The notes beneath the pieces are model-generated. The model was not told the origin of the DNA, ran no database searches, and saw nothing but the letters and a program-made list of their open reading frames with translations. Positions 9,314 to 17,179 of a stretch of DNA of 64,000 nt are shown here, one piece after another. The DNA comes from Arenibacter algicola. GTDB lineage: Bacteria > Bacteroidota > Bacteroidia > Flavobacteriales > Flavobacteriaceae. The translations under genes and the position numbers were made by a program. The DNA is taken from positions 2,728,001-2,792,000 of the forward strand of contig NZ_JPOO01000003.1 of NCBI RefSeq assembly GCF_000733925.1. The letters are read 5' to 3'. Numbering within the stretch: position 1 is the first letter of the stretch; every line of letters starts with the position of its first letter.

Positions 9314-11032
9314 CTATAAACTGCTTCTTAGCTTCTTTACTTCTTCTGCTTTTATCTCCCCGGCATCATTCCCAAAATTGGTCCTGATGTAGGTCAGGAC
9401 ATCGGCCACTTCTTCATCACTCAAAAAACTATGTTGTGGCATTACCCCATTGTAGACCTCCCCGTTCACCTCCATGGAACCTTCCATTCCATTTAAAATA
9501 ATATTGATCAATCTCTCTTTGTCACCAATTACCCATTCCGTTCCATTCAAAGGTGGAAATCTACCCGTGGCACCTCTACCATCCTGTTGATGACAGGTAC
9601 TGCAATAAGTATAATAAATCTTTTCACCTCCCGTAAATTCTCCCACCATTAGATTATCCTTGGTTTCTTCCGGCGTTCTAATGTGGGCCAATAGCTTTCT
9701 TTTTTCCATTTCCACCAATTGTTCCCTGCCAAAATTATTTTTGTCACCCTCAAAAACTATCTTCCATATCCTTCCCTTTACTGAATCGGAAATGTACATA
9801 CTGTCGTCGGGTCCAAACGCAATACCCATAGGCCTATACTCCGCATCTTTAACACTTACGATGGGATCTACCCCAGCAAAACCATCGGCAAAAACTTCCC
9901 AATCCCCGGAAGGCTTTCCGTCCTTAAAAGGAACAAATCCAACAAAATACCCGGATTGTGGGTAAGGTGCTCTGTTGGTTGATCCATGAAAAGCTATAAA
10001 TGCCCCATTTTTATACCGCTCTGGGAGCTTATCCCCATCATAAAAAACCAAATCGTTTGGTGCCCAGTGTCCAGGAAAGCCCATTATAGGGTCATCAAAT
10101 TCCTGACATCTCCCAATTATGTTTCCGTCGCCCCCATATTCAGGAGCAAGCACCTTTTTCTCCTGCATTTGGTCATAATAACAATAGGGCCATCCAAAAT
10201 TTGAACCTTCAGTAACTCTTATAAATTCTTCAGAAGGGAGCAAGGCACTTTCCCAACCGGAATAGATATTTGGAAATAATCTCAGCAAATCATCCCGTCC
10301 GTGCATTACAATATACAGATTTTCATCCTCAGAATTCCAATCCATTGCCACAACACTGCGTATCCCAGAGGCATATTTGTAACCATCCTTTTGGGTCTGT
10401 CCCAGTTTGTTGGCATCAAAACGCCAGACACCGCCATGGTCCTCCAATTGTGGACATGGATCCATTCCCGGGGCTCCCGGAGTTCTTTTAGGGTTTTGAC
10501 ATGCATTGGAAGGGGCTCCAAAAGGAACATACATATTACCTTTATTATCGAAAGCAATGGGCTTACCTATATGTTCGTGCTTTCCATGTTCATGGTCATC
10601 GGTCATGACTATTTCCATTTCCCCTTCAGGTATTAAAGTTCCCGGTTTTAATTTATACCGATAAATAACCAGTTCAGAACTAAAATATAAATAGCCATTA
10701 TAGATTCTCATCGCCGTAGAATAACTCCATTTTTGAAGCGTACGGTACGCCCCAAATTTTTCTATTACCTCGGCCCTGCCATCATTATTTTTATCTTGAA
10801 GTGCAACTATGCCCCCTTTTTCATTGGAGTTTCTAAGTTTGCCGTACAATATACCATCGTCCGTCATAGCCATATGCCGAACCCTTTCCTCTATACTATC
10901 CACGACCACCACCGCCTTAAAACCTTCAGGTAAAAATAGGCCTCCGTTAGTTGGTTGTGGCTCACATTGGACCAATAAGAATACCGGGGCAATACAAAAA
11001 ATTAGTTTTTTGAAATACGGGGAAATAGGCAT
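9314..11032 (-). CDS. PQQ-type sugar dehydrogenase fused to cytochrome c, lipoprotein
   Basis: From the ATG at 11032 the protein is 572 aa with a lipoprotein signal (FCIAPVFLLVQCEP). The longer reading from 11095 adds 21 residues ahead of the signal and is less likely. Residues about 40-440 form a glucose/sorbosone dehydrogenase-type beta-propeller (DHEHGKHEHIGKPIAFD, GYKYASGIRSVVAMDW, PMGIAFGPDDSMYISD). The C-terminal ~100 residues hold a single haem domain (YCSTCHQQDGRGATG, with a later Met in GVMPQHSFLSDEEV). It likely oxidises a sugar or alcohol in the periplasm and passes electrons to the haem. The downstream amidohydrolase starts 43 bp away, so they may share a transcript. Confidence 0.88.
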   Translation of the reverse strand: MPISPYFKKLIFCIAPVFLLVQCEPQPTNGGLFLPEGFKAVVVVDSIEERVRHMAMTDDGILYGKLRNSNEKGGIVALQDKNNDGRAEVIEKFGAYRTLQKWSYSTAMRIYNGYLYFSSELVIYRYKLKPGTLIPEGEMEIVMTDDHEHGKHEHIGKPIAFDNKGNMYVPFGAPSNACQNPKRTPGAPGMDPCPQLEDHGGVWRFDANKLGQTQKDGYKYASGIRSVVAMDWNSEDENLYIVMHGRDDLLRLFPNIYSGWESALLPSEEFIRVTEGSNFGWPYCYYDQMQEKKVLAPEYGGDGNIIGRCQEFDDPIMGFPGHWAPNDLVFYDGDKLPERYKNGAFIAFHGSTNRAPYPQSGYFVGFVPFKDGKPSGDWEVFADGFAGVDPIVSVKDAEYRPMGIAFGPDDSMYISDSVKGRIWKIVFEGDKNNFGREQLVEMEKRKLLAHIRTPEETKDNLMVGEFTGGEKIYYTYCSTCHQQDGRGATGRFPPLNGTEWVIGDKERLINIILNGMEGSMEVNGEVYNGVMPQHSFLSDEEVADVLTYIRTNFGNDAGEIKAEEVKKLRSSL

Positions 11033-11368
11033 TGATAGTATATTTAATAAACCTGTGATTGACTCTCCATCATGGGCAATTTTCACCAAAACCAATTATT
11101 CCCCAAGTATGATTTGGACTGGAATTGTTGTATTACCCGATAATAATATATTCAGCCTGCATGTAATTCCTGCCTTAAACTTTATAAGATGTGTTCGAAC
11201 ACATCTTAAATTTAATAATACTTTGGAAAACCTACCTATTTTATTGCCAATATTTAACAATTAAATTGTCCAATTGAAATAAAAGTGCGATTTCTATTGA
11301 AGGATTACAAAAAATATCCCTTTAAAATATCTTGTTCCTGAAGTGACTTGGAATTACCCTGTTATTGT
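11033..11368. other. Intergenic region with a 24-bp perfect palindrome
   Basis: This 336-bp gap separates the CBM9-like gene from the sugar dehydrogenase gene (both minus strand). No credible coding frame is visible. It is AT-rich and contains the palindrome at 11185-11208, which lies upstream of the dehydrogenase gene. Confidence 0.6.
11185..11208. promoter_or_regulatory. Perfect 24-bp palindrome, candidate operator
   Basis: The left arm TAAGATGTGTTC is followed at once by its exact complement GAACACATCTTA, with no loop. It lies about 150 bp upstream of the dehydrogenase start codon. The lack of a loop and of a T-run argues against a terminator and fits a site for a dimeric regulator; which regulator is unknown. 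Confidence 0.55.
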
Positions 11369-12097
11369 TTATTGAAAAATCAGTTTGCCAAAAAATTCGG
11401 GTCTGTGATAATCGGGCTTTTCGGTTCCAACCGGATTCCAGGTCAAATAATGGCGTTGGGAAGTAGCATCGCCACATTTATAAAAATTTGCAGTGCTCTT
11501 TAAGCCCTTTAATTTAATTTCAGGATTATGGGTGAGGATCTCAGCAGGTATTATTATGGTCATTTCCCAAGAAAAATGGCCCGTCCTTTCCGTAAAAGTT
11601 TGAGATCCCAGGGAGCTTTGTACCTCAATCAAATTCTTTATAGTATTTGGGTCAACAAATTGACGCTGACCTCTTCCTGCTCCATAAGCCAAATGGACGG
11701 TGCCTATACAATTGAATTCAAAATTATAATAATCCCCATTCCCTAGAGGGTCAAAAAAAAATTCCACACAACTATCACGGGCCACAGGACCATTGGTTTC
11801 CCCAACACTGGCTAGAATGTTTTTTTCCTTAACGTAATATTTTATCCAAATAGCATTGTTGCTATGTGCTATCCTAAATGCTACACTTGGCCGATAAGAG
11901 AATTGATCCCAATTTATTAAGTCGATTGCCTGCAGTTCAGCATGCTCTTCCAAAAGTCGGGATACCTGTTCCAAACCAGCTTGTCCTTTAAATTCTATTT
12001 CTTTGACCTTTAGCATTTTCTCCTGACTTTGTATTTCAGATTTGCAAGACATCATTATCCCGCATAGGCACAAAATAAAAAATTTCCTTTTACACAT
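11369..12097 (-). CDS. CBM9-like (DOMON-type) carbohydrate-binding lipoprotein
   Basis: From the ATG at 12097 the protein is 242 aa; the longer frame starts at a TTG at 12121. It has a lipoprotein signal (FFILCLCGIMMSCKSE). The body resembles carbohydrate-binding family 9-like proteins: paired beta-strands with SYRPSVAFRIAHSNNAIWIKYYVKEK and the DSCVEFFFDPLGNGDYYNFEFN block, ending in YLTWNPVG-type strands. These proteins bind sugar ends or haem in the periplasm or at the surface. It precedes the sugar dehydrogenase gene on the same strand, which suggests a linked sugar-oxidation role. Confidence 0.75.
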   Translation of the reverse strand: MCKRKFFILCLCGIMMSCKSEIQSQEKMLKVKEIEFKGQAGLEQVSRLLEEHAELQAIDLINWDQFSYRPSVAFRIAHSNNAIWIKYYVKEKNILASVGETNGPVARDSCVEFFFDPLGNGDYYNFEFNCIGTVHLAYGAGRGQRQFVDPNTIKNLIEVQSSLGSQTFTERTGHFSWEMTIIIPAEILTHNPEIKLKGLKSTANFYKCGDATSQRHYLTWNPVGTEKPDYHRPEFFGKLIFQ

Positions 12098-12199
12098 ATG
12101 GCAAATCTTATAATAGTACAAATTAGCTAAAATTTGTCATCCACACTTCATGAAGCCAGAAATATGAACATAGGAATAAATAAACCTTATAAAGGAACA

Positions 12200-13219
12200 T
12201 TACTCCCCACTTAGTAGACTACTCAAAATTTCATAGGACTTTAAACGGTCCTGATGATCAAAAATGTGGGATACCGCCATTATTTCATTGACCCGGGTTG
12301 CTTCAATAAAATCGGTAAGCTGTGCCTTTATAGTTTCTCTTGATCCTACAAAACTATAGTGCATCATTTGTTGTATTTGGGCTTTTTCCATCCCCTGCCA
12401 AATACCATCCATACTCTCTACTGGCGGTGGCAAAGGCCTTCTTGTATTCCTTATAATTCCTAGGGCCAATTGTTGAAGGCTGGTCTCCAAGAATCTGGCC
12501 TTTTCGTCCGTTTCTGCAGCAATAACATTTACACAGGCAATAGTATAGGGTGCCTTACATTGTAGTGAAGCCTCAAAATTTTGATGGTAAAGCCTAAGGG
12601 CCTCGTACAAATGGGTTGGTGCAAAATGACTCGCAAAAGCATATGGCAATCCCTTTGCACCCGCCAATTGCGCACTAAAGGTGCTTGAACCTAGTAAATA
12701 TATTGGAATCTCCAGGCCTTCTCCAGGAATGGCCCGCACCGCTGCATGACTGTTTTCTTTAGAAAAATAGGTCTGTAAGGCCACTATATCCCTTGGAAAA
12801 TCATGAACAGTTTCCGTTCGATCCCTCCTTAAGGCTTTTGCCGTTAGTTGATCGGTTCCCGGAGCTCTTCCCAAACCCAGGTCCACTCTCCCTGGATAAA
12901 GTGTCTCCAAGGTGCCAAATTGTTCCGCCACAATTAAAGGGGCATGATTGGGCAACATAACTCCTCCAGAGCCTACCCTAATTGTCTTGGTACCTTGGGC
13001 AATATGTCCTATTAAAATTGGTGTGGCAGAACTCACCAAGCTTTCCATATTGTGATGCTCGGAAATCCAAAACCGCTCAAAACCCAAATTTTCCACATGT
13101 TGAGCCAATTCCAAGCTTTTCTGTATGGATTGCAGTGCTGTTGACCCCTCGGCTACAGGCACCAAATCCAATACAGAGAGTTTTATGTTTCCTATGTTCT
13201 TGCCGTTATTTTGCACCAT
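12200..13219 (-). CDS. LLM-class flavin-dependent oxidoreductase (luciferase family, group 1)
   Basis: A 339-aa protein with the luciferase-like TIM barrel. The N-terminus (LSVLDLVPVAEG...SLELAQHVENLGFERFWISEHHNM) and RVGSGGVMLPNHAPL match the 'luciferase family oxidoreductase, group 1' pattern. It probably uses FMNH2 or a related flavin for oxidation of an unidentified small molecule in the cytoplasm. It lies about 125 bp downstream of the planctomycete-type block and 100 bp before the CBM9-like gene, all on the minus strand. No substrate can be deduced. Confidence 0.9.
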   Translation of the reverse strand: MVQNNGKNIGNIKLSVLDLVPVAEGSTALQSIQKSLELAQHVENLGFERFWISEHHNMESLVSSATPILIGHIAQGTKTIRVGSGGVMLPNHAPLIVAEQFGTLETLYPGRVDLGLGRAPGTDQLTAKALRRDRTETVHDFPRDIVALQTYFSKENSHAAVRAIPGEGLEIPIYLLGSSTFSAQLAGAKGLPYAFASHFAPTHLYEALRLYHQNFEASLQCKAPYTIACVNVIAAETDEKARFLETSLQQLALGIIRNTRRPLPPPVESMDGIWQGMEKAQIQQMMHYSFVGSRETIKAQLTDFIEATRVNEIMAVSHIFDHQDRLKSYEILSSLLSGE

Positions 13220-13343
13220 TTTCCAGATATTTTTAAGTGAATTGGAAAAGTTTAGTCGAACAGGATTATCATTCCTTAAAACGAAACAAATTTATGAAGT
13301 TTACCATCCAAAAAAACGAACAAATTACCCTTGAGAAGCAAAA

Positions 13344-14750
13344 TTACTCCCGCTCATAAATAATGGTAAGGCCCGGATTTTCTTTTTTTAATTGGATTAT
13401 GTCTGTCTTTGTCACTTGGGTCTGCCACAGGTAAATAGTCTTAAGCTTGGTGAGTTTTGGCACCAGCTCCAAAATACCTTTTGAAACTTTAGTGCCATAA
13501 AGATTAAGCGATTCCAAATTCTCCAACTGCGACAAGCTTTTTAATCCCGCATCGGTAATTTCATTTCCTTTGAGGTCAAGCTTTACCAAATTATGTAATA
13601 ACCCGATTTTTTCGAGATACGCGTCCTTCACCTTGGAATTACCCAGGTTTAACCAAACCAAATGCTCTTTTAGACCTAAAAGAACGTCTATATCGGAAGC
13701 CTTAAGAGTGTATTCACTCAAACTGTAATTGGCGTCCAGAAAATAATTATCCTTCATCAAAGGATTGATTACAAATCCACGACTTATTAAGGAATCGACC
13801 ACAGCCCGATCGGGAGGAGGAATTTTAATATTAAAAAGATTGTTCTTATCCAATCCAAGATAGTTACTTACCAAAGAGGAGAGTGATTTTTCTGTATCCA
13901 ATTGGGTAACAAAACCGCTGGACGGTGCTCCCATCTTGATCCACCATTTGATCAACACTTTTTCTTGGTCCGTCAACGGCAGTTTTCCCTCTGATGGCAT
14001 AAAATCGTCATGCTCCATAGGTAAGGTAATCCTTCGTACCAATTCACTCTTCAGGGCATCGCCCGGTACAATGGTGTTATCACTTTCACCTCCAAGCATC
14101 ATCATCTCATAGGAAGTAAGCATAAGGCCTCCTTTCTTTTTCCCTTCGTTATGACAACTAACACATTTGGATTGCATCATGGGCAATACCAAATCCAGAA
14201 ACACATCAGCAGAATCCAATACGGCAACTTTTTTACGTGGCTCCATCTTGGAAGGCAATCCGGCCATATTCCTAACGGGATTGGGGGCATATTGCAATAA
14301 ATAGGTGGAACCATGGGTAAGGTTACCCCCCAAATGGCCTGTGAACATGAGTAAAAAACCGATTAAAAAAACTAAGATCCATTTAGGAACAGATAGGGAG
14401 TTGTTCCATTTTTTATTGATATAGTAACACCCAAAGGACAAAAACATTACTGCAATACCAGCCCATTGATGATAAAACAAGGTATCCTCATCATAATCGC
14501 CACTAAGGGATAGGAAATAACCAAAAATTACAGCCACAACTGCACTTACTGCTCCCATAAACCATGCTAATGGGGTGTAAATAGCCAAAGGCTTGTATTT
14601 GGGCCAGCGGGAAGCCATTTGTATCAAAATGGCCATAATAAGGAAACCTATGGGAAGATGTACCACTACTGGGTGAAATCTTCCTAAAAACAGCAGAATA
14701 TCTGGCGGATTATCCAAAATACCCCCAATCATTAACAAAACAAAACCCAT
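13344..14750 (-). CDS. DUF2231 membrane domain + planctomycete-type cytochrome c + leucine-rich repeats
   Basis: A 468-aa protein in three parts. Residues about 15-160 form four membrane helices of DUF2231 type, starting with RFHPVVVHLPIGFL. Residues about 185-275 form a PSCyt1-like haem domain (CVSCHNEGKKKGG, then MLGGESDNTIVPGDALKSEL and a MPSEGKLPL segment that could give a Met ligand). The last ~120 residues hold leucine-rich repeats (LVKLDLKGNEITDAGLKSL, LESLNLYGTKVSKGILEL). It is the last gene of a tight four-gene unit, starting 5 bp after the propeller gene. It is probably a membrane-bound electron carrier with a protein-binding tail; this is inferred from domains only. Confidence 0.88.
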   Translation of the reverse strand: MGFVLLMIGGILDNPPDILLFLGRFHPVVVHLPIGFLIMAILIQMASRWPKYKPLAIYTPLAWFMGAVSAVVAVIFGYFLSLSGDYDEDTLFYHQWAGIAVMFLSFGCYYINKKWNNSLSVPKWILVFLIGFLLMFTGHLGGNLTHGSTYLLQYAPNPVRNMAGLPSKMEPRKKVAVLDSADVFLDLVLPMMQSKCVSCHNEGKKKGGLMLTSYEMMMLGGESDNTIVPGDALKSELVRRITLPMEHDDFMPSEGKLPLTDQEKVLIKWWIKMGAPSSGFVTQLDTEKSLSSLVSNYLGLDKNNLFNIKIPPPDRAVVDSLISRGFVINPLMKDNYFLDANYSLSEYTLKASDIDVLLGLKEHLVWLNLGNSKVKDAYLEKIGLLHNLVKLDLKGNEITDAGLKSLSQLENLESLNLYGTKVSKGILELVPKLTKLKTIYLWQTQVTKTDIIQLKKENPGLTIIYERE

Positions 14751-14755
14751 TTATG

Positions 14756-15700
14756 CTATTTAAGAGGAGTACCCATCAAAGGTTTTCCATTGGTAGTCAA
14801 AATCTGAAAGTGATGCACCCTATGTCCGTCATAACTCCAGACCAAGGATTTATCGGGAGACACCTCAAACAGTTTTATTCCCTTTTGTGCCCCGTAACTG
14901 GCAATTACCGTATTTCCGTTGGGTAATCTTTGAGCTCCGCAAGGGTCAACAAATGGAGACTCCTTTACATGGGAATTGTTTATTTCCCAAACCACTTTGC
15001 CATTGGCATCAAACTCTACCACCTTGTTTCCATGGGTTAAAGTAACTAAGGTATTGCCATTATCCAAGCGAATGGCCGTAAAGGGCCAATTTTCTGCTTC
15101 CCTACCTCCCAAATCTGCCAAATCCGTTCTAAAAACATTCACCACATTACCGTCTGGTTGGTATTCCTTAACGGCAAAGGCCAATAAATGGGGTACCAAG
15201 TAATTTCCATTGGGCAATTTCCTGGCCATTCGTGTCTGCATATGAATATTATCGGTATCTGGTTTTAGAGGAACACTTTTAACCACCTCCCCTTTTTTAT
15301 TAACTTCAACTATTCTTGGATTTGATCCTGATTCGGTAATCATAGTATTGCCATTGGACAAACGCACCACAGTTCCCAATTCCATAGTTTTCTCTGCTCG
15401 GGAATAGGTAAAAACCACCTTCTTTTTCTTACTGTATTCCCGCACTTCGTCTGCCCAACAAATAAGGATATTGCCATTTTTTAAGACATAACCGTCCCTT
15501 GCGCCCTTTTTTCCGGAATCCCAAATTTCCTCTCCATCCTCTCCAATAATCCCTGTAAAATTCGGTCCCGCTATAAAAAACGAATGCCTAATTTCTTTTG
15601 CCTTTATGGGGAAAAGATCAGGTTGAAAAGTAATGCCCTGATTTACAAAAAACAGGGGGGAAATCATTAATAAGAGCAGTCCTTTGCTAAAAATATTCAT
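14756..15700 (-). CDS. Secreted beta-propeller protein (PQQ-like/arylsulfotransferase-like repeats)
   Basis: A 314-aa protein with a signal peptide (LLLLMISPLFFVNQG). It carries at least five repeats of the form xLxNGNTxI (VLKNGNILI, RLSNGNTMI, KLPNGNYLV, RLDNGNTLV, RLPNGNTVI), each followed by a strand ending in a V/I-x-E-F/Y block, as in PQQ-binding-like beta-propellers. No haem motif or catalytic residues can be named. It sits between the DUF1501 and DUF2231-cytochrome genes (27-bp and 5-bp gaps), so it is likely a component of the same periplasmic system. Confidence 0.82.
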   Translation of the reverse strand: MNIFSKGLLLLMISPLFFVNQGITFQPDLFPIKAKEIRHSFFIAGPNFTGIIGEDGEEIWDSGKKGARDGYVLKNGNILICWADEVREYSKKKKVVFTYSRAEKTMELGTVVRLSNGNTMITESGSNPRIVEVNKKGEVVKSVPLKPDTDNIHMQTRMARKLPNGNYLVPHLLAFAVKEYQPDGNVVNVFRTDLADLGGREAENWPFTAIRLDNGNTLVTLTHGNKVVEFDANGKVVWEINNSHVKESPFVDPCGAQRLPNGNTVIASYGAQKGIKLFEVSPDKSLVWSYDGHRVHHFQILTTNGKPLMGTPLK

Positions 15701-15727
15701 TCGCGTGTATTAAAATTAAAGTTTGGT

Positions 15728-17179
15728 TTAGGCTAAAATATCCTTTACAAGGTTCCCGTGAACATCCGTCAATCTCATGTCACGGCCCCCAAATCGGAAG
15801 GTCAATTGTTTGTGATCCAATCCCAGCAAGTGCATAATGGTTGCATGTAGGTCATGTACCGTTACCTCGTTTTCTATTACCCGGTAACCATATTCATCGG
15901 TTTTGCCAAAGATAGTACCTCCCTTAACACCCGCTCCTGCCATCCACATACTAAACGCGGACGGATTGTGGTCCCTACCATCCGTTCCCTGTGCGAAGGG
16001 TGTTCTTCCAAATTCTCCGGTCCAAACCACCAATGTTTCCTCCAACAGTCCACGGGACTTTAAATCCTTGAGCAGTCCGGCTATAGGTTGGTCAACGGCA
16101 TGTGCATTTTTTTCATGGCCTTTTTTTAAATTACTGTGCTGATCCCACCTGTCAACACCTGGACCAACGTTGGGACAAGTAAGTTCTACAAACCTAACGC
16201 CCCTCTCTATCAACCTTCTTGCCAAGATGCATTGAGAAGCATACCCCCTCAAATTGGGATCATCGGAATCCATGCCATACAGTTTTTTGGTGGCCTCAGT
16301 TTCCTCCTTAAACTCGGTAAGTTCTGGAATGGAGGATTGCATTTTATAGGCAAGTTCATAATTGGAAATGGCCGATTCCACGGCATCGGCCTCTCCAATT
16401 TTCCCAATTAAACTATTATCCAATTGTTTAATAAACTGAAGTTTTTCCTCCTGAAGATTTTTAATGCCTTCCCTTGGATTGATATTGGCTACAGGTTCTG
16501 GACCAGATTTAAATACAGAAGCCTGATAGGATGCCGGCAAAAATCCATTCTTAAAATTGTCCAATCCTCCTGGGGGAACCAGCCCCCCGTCCAGAACAAC
16601 ATAGCCAGGTATATTTTTATTCTCGCTCCCCAATCCATAGTTCATCCAGGCACCCATACTTGGGCGTCCCTGTAAACCACTACCGGTATGTAAAAAATAA
16701 TTGGCATTGGTATGTTCCGGAAAATTGGAAACCATGGATCTTATTAGAGCAATGTCGTCTACGCAGGTGGCAATATGTGGAAACAGATCGCTCACCGGCA
16801 TCCCACATTCCCCGTATTGCTTAAAATCCCATGGACTTTTTAATATCTTGCCCACATTGTCGAACTGTGTGGCATCTACCTTAAATTTCTTTCTTGGATC
16901 CTCCCCGTTCTCCTTGGTGAGACGCGGTTTGGGGTCAAAGGAGTCCACTTGCGATACTCCCCCATCCATATAGAGAAAGATTACGTTTTTTGCCTTGGGC
17001 AAATAATGCGGTCCCAAATAAAGGTTGGAAGCAGTTTCTAGGTGACTTGCCCTTTTGCAGCCAAATGGCAGGGTCCCAAAAAGACCCATAAAAGCCAATG
17101 ACCCGAAACCTCCGGCCGATAAGCCCAACATTTCCCGGCGGGAAATAACCCTTGGTTTAGTATTGTGATGATGGCCCAT
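15728..17179 (-). CDS. DUF1501 (sulfatase-fold) protein with Tat signal
   Basis: A 483-aa DUF1501 protein. The N-terminus has a twin-arginine signal (VISRREMLGLSAGGFGSLAF). NVIFLYMDGGVSQVDSFDPKP and VVWTGEFGRTPFAQG...GRDHNP are the DUF1501 landmarks and match the alkaline-phosphatase-fold metal site. The sulfatase-type Cys/Ser-x-Pro-x-Arg motif is absent, so sulfatase activity should not be assumed. DUF1501 genes usually neighbour DUF1549/DUF1553 genes, as here: its ATG overlaps the stop of the upstream gene by one base (TAATG at 17177-17181), implying coupled translation. Confidence 0.92.
   Translation of the reverse strand: MGHHHNTKPRVISRREMLGLSAGGFGSLAFMGLFGTLPFGCKRASHLETASNLYLGPHYLPKAKNVIFLYMDGGVSQVDSFDPKPRLTKENGEDPRKKFKVDATQFDNVGKILKSPWDFKQYGECGMPVSDLFPHIATCVDDIALIRSMVSNFPEHTNANYFLHTGSGLQGRPSMGAWMNYGLGSENKNIPGYVVLDGGLVPPGGLDNFKNGFLPASYQASVFKSGPEPVANINPREGIKNLQEEKLQFIKQLDNSLIGKIGEADAVESAISNYELAYKMQSSIPELTEFKEETEATKKLYGMDSDDPNLRGYASQCILARRLIERGVRFVELTCPNVGPGVDRWDQHSNLKKGHEKNAHAVDQPIAGLLKDLKSRGLLEETLVVWTGEFGRTPFAQGTDGRDHNPSAFSMWMAGAGVKGGTIFGKTDEYGYRVIENEVTVHDLHATIMHLLGLDHKQLTFRFGGRDMRLTDVHGNLVKDILA

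Noticed and set aside
15728..17179. DUF1501 protein as a sulfatase
   Set aside because: It has the alkaline-phosphatase fold, but the Cys/Ser-x-Pro-x-Arg sulfatase site is absent.
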